This document shows, piece by piece, positions 56,601 to 64,000 of a DNA stretch of 64,000 bases (its first letter is position 1; every line of letters starts with the position of its first letter). The stretch spans positions 1,054,001 to 1,118,000 of the forward strand of contig JACGCM010001497.1 in assembly GCA_014058105.1 (NCBI GenBank), read 5' to 3'. Under the pieces are notes generated by a model. The model was not told the DNA's origin. It ran no database searches and saw only the letters and a list, made by a program, of their open reading frames with translations. A program made the translations under genes and the position numbers. Source of the stretch: Kingdonia uniflora. Its lineage: Eukaryota; Streptophyta; Magnoliopsida; Ranunculales; Circaeasteraceae.

Positions 56601-59600
56601 TCCTCACTCAGTTTATTAAACCAATAAACTTCCCTTGCAAAACCTTGTTACTAAGTCATTATTTCGATTAAAATGGTAACAATGCAAGAGATATGTTTTG
56701 AACCCAAAAGACTAAAATAGTCGAATTCCAACCACATAGATATACACAAACCCACGAACTCGTGAACTTAAACATCGTTGCTCGTGGAAAGCCAATCCAT
56801 TGATGCCAACGTAGCTCTCAAACCCAAACAACTACTTAACATGGTCTACCATTGGGCTCTTGGCTCAGTGGTGGTAGTACCTCTCCACCTAGTGAGAGGT
56901 CGTGGGTTCGAAACCTCATGGGGTTGGAAACTCAGGGTTGCGGATCCCTATAAAAAACTAGCAATAAAAAAATAAAAAATACTTAACATGGTCTGACTAA
57001 CACAACGGATACCAATGGATTTAACAAAGGTCGCACCAAACAACTCTCAAACTGCTAACGAATACCCACACTCCCCACCAACAATTTGATAATAAACGTA
57101 TGATCTGTTAACCATCTTTATACTGGTGCACAACATGCTTATTAAAAGAACTCAACGCACAATGCGGCACATGCAACAAGTTTCCCCTCATGAATCTTCC
57201 TATCTTTGCTCGCCAAACTTCCTAAATAATCAGACTCGATATCATGTCCTATAAACCCCACTTGTTAATTCATATCAGATTAAAAGGGGAAATAACCATT
57301 ATCAAATTCCAATGTAAACATCAAAATGCTACCTTCGTGTCGTATGAGATATTCCAATTAAATAAAAGTAAAACTTAAAATTGATTTTTTTCCGAAAGAA
57401 ATGGTCTTATCTTCTTAGCCTTTAATGGAAGAAATTCTGGTTTACTCGATAGTAATCGAAGTTGAGATTCATCAAATGCACCAAGTTGAAACCCTCAAAA
57501 CATGTGATTGTAGCCCTAGAAACAAAATCAAATCCTCCACTATAATCCGGATTGCGATTGAAACTGCATCGAGTCTCTAATTCGATGTTATCTCGTGAAA
57601 CATAAGATTTCTAAACCAAATTAAAAACCGTTAATCAACTCAAATCTTTTATTGTAATTGAGATTGTAACCAAATCCTTAAAATTCGTCATTGAGTAAGA
57701 AGGGGCATATATCTAAACATGAATTGAAACCCTCTATGATTATAACGGTAGCCGCCCCAACCTCAAAATCGAAATTGATGAAACATAACTTAAAGAACAG
57801 TAAGAGAGGAATAGTAACGGATATACGAAGAGAGGCGCTAAAACAAATACCTCAAACGCACAATCCTTGCAGGCACCCAATTCAAACTGATATTGTTAAA
57901 TACTACATGCGTGGAAGCGATTAAACAGACACAATTTAATAAACAATCTCTTATTGCATAAAAACTAATACAAGTTCTTTCTAGGGTTCTTCCCTTTCTC
58001 TACAAACTCAACACTAACTTTCCCTCTCCTAGGATCCTCCTAAATATAGGAGATCCCCACCTTTCTCAGCACTCCCAACAAAAAAGGCAACCACCAAGAG
58101 TAATCCTAATTTAGAGGATTCCCTAGCATAAAATAAAATAAAACATTAAATGGAAACTACGTAGAGACCAGTCACATAAGAAAGTGCACATAGGTCGTGG
58201 GCGACCTATCAGATATGATCAAAGAGAACAAAACCCCAAATTGCAAATCGAAATATTTTACCAACGAAAAACCCAAAACTTCATCAGCTAGTTTAATAGA
58301 AGATGGAGATCGAATATCAATCTACGGTTTTGACAATCAGATCTTCTAGACCTATGTAACATTGACACGGGTCGGTCTTTGACACGGGTACGAAGTGTCG
58401 GACACGGCGGCTTCAAAATAAGTGAAAACACAGACACATCCTTATATCTCTTCTTCACACAGTGAATGTATTATGATTGTATACATTATAATATGAAACC
58501 ATGGGTCAATTTACATTTTACAACTAATAACAAACATAAAACAATGATAATAGTTAATAGAGTTGAATAAAGTAGGAACTCTCTAAATGTTCTGTTAAAA
58601 AGTTGATGATCTAAGCAAAGAAGTTACCATTGGAGTGCCCACACGAGTGTCGGTGTATCAGACACGGATTTTTGTAGGAATACGGAGTGTCCATACATAG
58701 ACTAGCACTAATCAAAGAGTTTTTAGCAATTAAAGGGGAGAGATAGAAAGAAGACATGTTTTTAGATAGGGCTTTGTGTTTTCTCTTTGAAAATTCATTT
58801 TGGAAAACGATTTTGGCGATCATCGTGAAAGAAAATCCATCTCCGATGGATACCTCAGTGAAAGATAGATAGATGGGCAGGTTAGGTTTCATCTTTCGCT
58901 TTTATATGAAAGGCTTAATACTAAATAGACAACTCTACCCTCTGAAACCTAACTAATTGCATATTGGCCGATGAACCCTGTCCGCTTAAATGTCTCGTGT
59001 GACGCGTTATAAGTCATTTCCAGAGATATCGAAAGTGCCGGCGGCATAAAATATCCAAACAAAATGTCTCAGTTGGTTTATCTTACACCCGTTATGTTAT
59101 ATAACATCGATTTTGGGGCGAATGTTGGCAAGCAAAGAAAGACTAGTGGTAATGTGATATTCCACCTTCGCGATGATCGAGGGTTGAAGAATATCAATTT
59201 GTTGTAAACTATCTGTTACTTTTCATTATTCTTCCCATCTTTCATCTTTTTAATTTGTTGTAAAATATTTATTTTGCCCATTTTAATTTTGGTTTAACAA
59301 TAAGATTTGTGGTCTAAATAGAATAAAGATTTAGCAAATTTCACGAGGATTATGTTTTAGGATTAAGATTTGTGATAATTCTCATAATTACGTTCTTTTG
59401 AGTAAAATAAAGTACGGTTTTCGTGTTAATATTTAATTAGAGTAAACTTGAAACCCTACTTCGTGTATTTATTGATTATGTTAGACCACTTCCAAGAGAT
59501 CAATAATCCATAAGAACCTTTTTGTTAAGTTACTGACGTGAAGATTTGAGGTTTTTGTGTTGGTATTTTTTCGTGGATAGTATGGCGGCTCTTTGTGCAT

Positions 59601-62600
59601 GGAAAGCATGCATGAGTTGTAGGTTGATGTTTGTTTATCCCCGTTTCCCTATCCAAAATTTGAAGAGTTGTTCTACATATTAAAGCAATTGCACGGTTTT
59701 ATAATGCTCTTTAGGCTTACAATACCAGAAAGAGATGTTTGGAGATGAGCAGTTTCGCCCTGGGGTTAGTGGTTTTCTAGAAGGGACATTCCATAGGGTC
59801 CATTATCTAAGAATATAACAATTTATATTTCTTTAAGATACAAAACCGTTTGAAAAAAATAAAGACAATATACGATAGAGCAAAATTATGAACCCAATTG
59901 AAAAAACGTAGCACCATGGTCAGCCAAAAAAATAAAACAGCAAATCATGGAAGAATGGAGTATAGTAAAATTACCAATCTATAGGTACCAGGCTTAACCC
60001 CTTTACCCACATCTATGAAATCAAAAAGAGACTGCAATACAAAACGAAACCATAATAAGAAATGCGTAGAGAAAATATGGCAAACGGTAATTCCCAAGTA
60101 ATATGCGCATCGGAATATATATATACCTGAAGCAAGTCAGATTTTAGAAACCGACGGCCACGGCGGCTGCCATCGGGCATCTTGACAAGAAGATTTACAG
60201 CATTTTCATCATTTGAAGCTGGTTCCTGAGGAAGAGAGGCTTCTTTCTGAGCTAATTCTTTCTTCATCTCCTGTCATCAACAAGAAACTTTGTCAACACC
60301 AAGAACGGACGTTAAACGATCTCAACGTGGCTTTCCTATTTGAAGGAGTTGAGATTCTTGTGAAAGTGTATACTAAGGTAGGAGAAGCCTACTTTATGAG
60401 TAGGTTAATCAAAGTATTTGTGTAACTTGTCTGCCACATTCGAGACATACTTGCTAACAGCATGCTGTTAGAAGAGCTCCCCCAACCACCTTAAAGTCAA
60501 AGCTTGCATCCAGATTACCCAAGTGTATACGATACACCACTAGCACACGTCAAGACATTTATATATTTTGCAATGTATTGGAACGTGTGTCAGTGATGTA
60601 GATGTAGATGTAGACTGCGACACCGCAACGTAATTGTGTTTTTGATGCCGTTTGGAGGAACTATCATCAAATCCAGCTGCCAGCAAAGTAACCTAGCATG
60701 ATTATTTCTTCCTAGACCCCTATATCAACATTTGCATAGATATAAACCTGGCTAACAACAATAGCTTTCTATATGCCTATGTGCCAAGACTGATCTAGTT
60801 TTTATATATGGCCGAGAATGGTCAGGAAATGGGGTTGTACTGGGAACTTAACCCATCCATGCATCCATAACCTTTAGGACTACAACTATACGAGTCAATG
60901 GTGATATTTCGTGATGCCCCGTCTCCTCGTCACTGACATCATCCGCTAAATAAATAGAGCTAATGTTCAATTGGAAGTACAAGTTCTAAGAGTATGCTTC
61001 ATATCCACTTAAATAGAAAAATACATTCTATAGAAATTTTAATAAACATTTCCGAAGGTGGCTTTCACAGTGAAGAGATGATGATCTTAACCAAAAGCCA
61101 ACATGTGAATCCAATAGCCATGAGTCACAAAATCAAATCTCCTCAAGTTAAGAAGAAATATGAGTAATATTTGGAATGAATACTTCAAGAAAAATGAAGA
61201 TATCATACTGAAATTTACCTCTTCCTCGAGTAATTTCCTGCGCGATTCTTCCTCCTTCTGCCGCTCTTCTTCTAGAGCAGCTTCTTTAGCAGCTTGTTCT
61301 TTTAAACGACATGCTTCTGCTTCCTCGTTAGCCTTCAGTTCTTTCTCTCTATCAGCTTGTAGTGATGCAAGATACTCATCATCCTGCAAGCTCAACCGAT
61401 CGCCCTCAATGACATCTCATCAATAATAGTACCATACCAAACAAGATATCACTTCGCAGAAGGAAATACCTGCTGCTCCCGGATAATCCGCTGTGCTTCC
61501 AGTGTCGGTGATGGAGGGCGGGGTGCTCTTCGAGGATATAATCCCATACTCCCATCAAAACCAGTTTGCACGGGCTGATGGGGTCGGTACCCATAACTAC
61601 TATAGGCGGTCCCTTCGGGAATCCCCCCAAATATTGCAGCCTCCAGCATAACTGCTTCATCATGCTCCTCGGAAGATATTCCTCCCCACTTCATCATTAC
61701 ATAAACAGGGTAAACCAATTAATAAATGTAAAAGATGACCTACTATGCGTGATACTCGGTGGCTAGGGCATGAAATGAGTCATATTAGACCAGAACAACA
61801 CCAACACGATACCTATATATAGCAGGTTTAAATGATCAAAGTGGATCCAATATAAAATATGGGACAAATATGAGTATAAATAATGACGTAATGTGACCCG
61901 TCTCCAGCATGGAATGGATATGGTTTAGGTTGCCTAAACACAGGTGTCCTGCATATCCACTATATTAAGATATTGCCTCCCACTAATACTTATTAGCAAC
62001 ATCTATGAACCTTAATAAGTTCTATCTAACGACATACTAATGAATTGGTTGATCATTACAATCTTGGTGGTAGGTACTAGGGTATGGACAACCTGATTTA
62101 GTTGGTTATAAATTGGGTAAAAGATGGGAATACTGAGGATCTAGACAGAGCAAAGAATATGATAATGGATATAGCTTGATCCTCCTGGCATATTATGCGC
62201 TATTTTGCAACTCAAATTGCAGGTTAAACTTTCATGTAAGAATCAATGATACCTCAGAATGGAAAGGATCTTCGTTTCGTTGGGGACGACTACCAGTATG
62301 ATGTGGTCTAGGGCTTAATGGCACGCTGTCATCTGCCATTTCTTCAGCTTCTTTCAAAGAATCCATAGATTCAGAAGTGACAATTCTGGATCTCTGTCTT
62401 ACTAATGGTTGATCTTCTACATCTTCATCTTCGTCTTCATCTTCATCTTGAATAGGTGAGGCTCCTTCCTCAGATTTAAAATGGCTTGAAGTTCCCTTGT
62501 CGAAAGAGCTAATTTGATTTCAGCAAGAGAAACAATTTACAAAAAATAACTCAGGATTGTGGTTATCAAATATAGGCAAGACATACGTAAACATCAAAAT

Positions 62601-63890
62601 TTATACGCGTATACACTTAAATGCAGAATAACTCAGAAGGTACCAAGATGATTGTCTATATCATTTTATTTCCTTTTCTAGGTAGGATTGTTTTGGTTTG
62701 CATGTGATAAAGCCAAACTATCAGCATCCTAAAGTGGTAAATATAAACAGCACAGTAGGAACTTATATGCCTTGGATCCACTAATACCCACCTTTCAGCT
62801 TGTTTGCCGTGTTTAATAGTTTTTGAGTTAAATTCATGGCTAGATGGAGCGGGAACTGTAGGCCCGACCTAGCCTCGTTAAACGGTAGCAGATGAAGTAA
62901 ACAAGCAAAAAAAGTACCTTTGATGAGCTGAAGTAAGCTTTCCGAGTGCTTCCACAGCAGATAGATTAACAACACCCATTTCTGATGTTCCAACCATCTC
63001 GCTCTGTTCCCGCATTGCTTTCTCTCGCTCCGCTGTCTGGGCTCAGACCATGAAATAAAAGAGCATGAAACAAAAAAATCACTATAAAGATAAAATAACG
63101 ATAAGAAGTGTTTATATAGGAACCTTTAAGGACAAGGAAACTGCATGTGCAAGCTCGGGATCTTCAGAATGGGGCTGCCTTGATTGAGTATCTACTCCAG
63201 ACGGGTCCTAAATTGAAATAAAAATGTATTTAGCTATATAAAATCAACAGTCAGTTGCAAAAATTGCATGCATCTAAAGACATGAAAACTAGAATGTGGT
63301 ACAGCTCAACACTAGTGTTTCATTTTGTATGGCTCTAGAGACCTTCAAATATTTCATGTAACAATTAAGAGCAGTTTTATGATTAACATACACTCAAAGC
63401 TGCAAATTGTGGACTTGGGTAGCCTTCAGCCTCTCGCTTTGAAGCCTCAATGGCAGCTCGTATCATTTGTTCTTCTATATCATTCTGACCAGAAAACTGG
63501 GAGCTGGGAACAGTTGGAATTTCCTCGTCCTCTTCATCGTCAATTATGACAGTTCCATCGACTTCAGGCCCTTGGGCATATGAACTATCGGTAACATCCT
63601 CGATGGCAAGCCTTGGTCCAAGACCACTAGATTGGCTGTTCCCATCCTTGTCCTCAATTGGTATCTCCCTCACCTCTCTTGGATGTGTCACCTGTGGTGC
63701 TCCAATTGGAAATTCCATACCACCTATGCCTTGAAAAAAATTCCTACGGAAATTTGGGTCAAGAAGAGAGAACGGGTCTAAGTTCATAGGACCGGATAGA
63801 AGCGGTAATCGAGGCTCAGCTTGTATTGGATCATCGTCGTCTATATCCATAAAATTGTTTTCAGGTTCTGGAACAGATGTTGAAGGTACC
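53690..63890 (-). CDS. PUX8: Plant UBX domain-containing protein, PUX8-like (5' end outside window)
   Basis: Nine exons in window, from the 5' side: 63890-63392, 63207-63124, 63036-62918, 62508-62253, 61688-61470, 61383-61219, 60270-60127, 60031-59975 and 53797-53690 (stop TAG). All junctions are GT-AG and in phase, giving 549 residues. The N-terminal UBA-type domain expected in this family would lie beyond the right edge. Visible in order: an acidic linker; a ubiquitin-interacting motif ([18 protein letters not shown]); a low-complexity Asp/Glu run; a long charged coiled coil ([15 protein letters not shown] onward); and the UBX domain ([61 protein letters not shown]). UBX domains bind the CDC48/p97 ATPase; with UBA and UIM the protein acts as a ubiquitin-cargo adaptor. 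The symbol is by recalled similarity. The last intron is about 6.2 kb. Confidence 0.9.
54830..55450 (-). pseudogene. LINE fragment, end of reverse-transcriptase ORF
   Basis: On the minus strand, about 55400-55130 reads [12 protein letters not shown], then [18 protein letters not shown]. This matches the zinc-binding segment (C..C.. then HLF..C) found at the C-terminus of plant LINE reverse-transcriptase proteins. The following sequence, to about 54830, continues in broken frames without a recognisable RNase H. There is no poly-A tail at the low-coordinate end. Confidence 0.55.
56848..56979 (+). mobile_element. tRNA-derived SINE with perfect target duplication
   Basis: The 132-bp insert starts with a tRNA-like head: TTGGCTCAGTGG fits an A box and GGGTTCGAAACC fits a B box, the two internal parts of a polymerase III promoter, spaced as in a tRNA gene. 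It ends in an A-rich tail (AATAAAAAAATAAAAAA). It is flanked by identical 15-bp repeats TACTTAACATGGTCT at 56833-56847 and 56980-56994, so the insertion is recent. The rest does not fold as a cloverleaf, so it is not a working tRNA gene. It resembles Au-type plant SINEs. Confidence 0.88.
58340..58720. repeat. Pair of GTGTCGGACACG-rich segments in the PUX intron
   Basis: GACACGGGT...AAGTGTCGGACACGG at about 58366-58410 and GAGTGTCGGTGTATCAGACACGG at about 58643-58666 are related GC-richer islands about 270 bases apart in AT-rich DNA. They probably belong to a decayed transposon of unknown type. Confidence 0.35.
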
Positions 63891-64000
63891 CTATACATCA
63901 GAGAATCAATAAAGCGGATAATCAAGACAACTAATGTGAGTTGGAGTTTTATGTAAACACCGTGAAGATTAGGAGGGAGAAAAGTAAAAAAGAAAAAGAG
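63891..64000 (-). other. PUX gene intron at the window edge
   Basis: The acceptor ATGTATAG|GG on the minus strand marks the start of the first visible PUX exon at 63890. Sequence beyond it to 64000 has no sign of another exon. Confidence 0.55.

Larger units (their letters stand above)
53798..59974 (-). other. Last intron of the PUX gene, about 6.2 kb, transposon-bearing
   Basis: The donor is TTG|GTAATT (minus strand, 59975/59974) and the acceptor ACATACAG|GTG (53798/53797). It separates the codons for TYRL from VRPYPRRAF, inside the UBX domain. It contains LINE-like sequence (54830-55450), a SINE (56848-56979) and long AT-rich stretches without features (53880-54800, 55620-56830, 57000-58340, 58900-59960). 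GTGTC(G/A)GACACG-like phrases near 58356-58425 and 58638-58700 may be part of a further decayed repeat. Confidence 0.85.

Noticed and set aside
56855..56930. tRNA gene suggested by A and B boxes
   Set aside because: No cloverleaf can be formed, there is an A-rich tail and target duplications flank the unit. It is a SINE.
58611..58892. 93-codon minus-strand ORF in the PUX intron
   Set aside because: No motif, no splice continuity with the PUX exons, and composition like the surrounding intron.

Overview
This is nuclear DNA from a flowering plant, most likely a eudicot; the species cannot be named from the window. The evidence is spliced GT-AG genes of plant-specific families (GRAS, PMT-type methyltransferase, anther-type lipid-transfer protein, PUX/UBX protein), an AT-rich background, and a dense load of plant transposons. 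Four host genes lie at the two ends and a roughly 41 kb transposon nest separates them.

Left end (1-6121): non-coding sequence, then an intact intronless GRAS gene on the minus strand (2662-4626) that I recognise as SCL28-like. Its leader holds a short upstream ORF and a candidate intron. Its promoter carries three TGACCGTTG boxes, the mitosis-specific activator (MSA) type expected for a gene driven by MYB3R factors at G2/M.

Nest (6122-47254): the outermost element is an old Ty1/copia retrotransposon with LTRs at 6122-6534 and, split, at 42396-42628 plus about 47145-47254. It is flanked by TCTAC/TCTAG. Inside it lie (a) a Mutator-like element (MULE, about 6763-32029) with a degenerate transposase, several small accessory reading frames and remnants that look like a DUF1985/Ulp1-type gene; (b) a Ty3/gypsy Tat-lineage element (6836-18507, minus strand) inserted in the left MULE terminal repeat; (c) two solo LTRs that look related, in opposite orientation, with perfect 5-bp target duplications (33203-37174 and 39931-41537); (d) a LINE fragment in the copia 3' LTR (42629-47140); and (e) a gypsy chromovirus-like element inside the LINE RNase H domain (42932-46591). 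Every polyprotein is broken.

The MULE is the most unusual object. Besides the transposase it has at least three small, partly coherent reading frames. Its non-coding parts are filled with a short motif, (T)ATCATTTGTC, written on the sense strand of the nearer gene: plus strand in the left half, minus strand in the right half.

Right end (47255-64000): an inverted repeat with two convergent copies of what looks like a gene 5' end (47405-48528); a six-exon PMT methyltransferase gene on the plus strand (49265-52271); a small secreted 8-cysteine lipid-transfer-like gene whose intron falls just before the stop codon (52602-52989); and, on the minus strand, a PUX8-like UBX-domain gene running off the right edge (53690-63890 visible). 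Its last intron is about 6.2 kb and contains LINE-like sequence and a tRNA-derived SINE with a perfect 15-bp target duplication.
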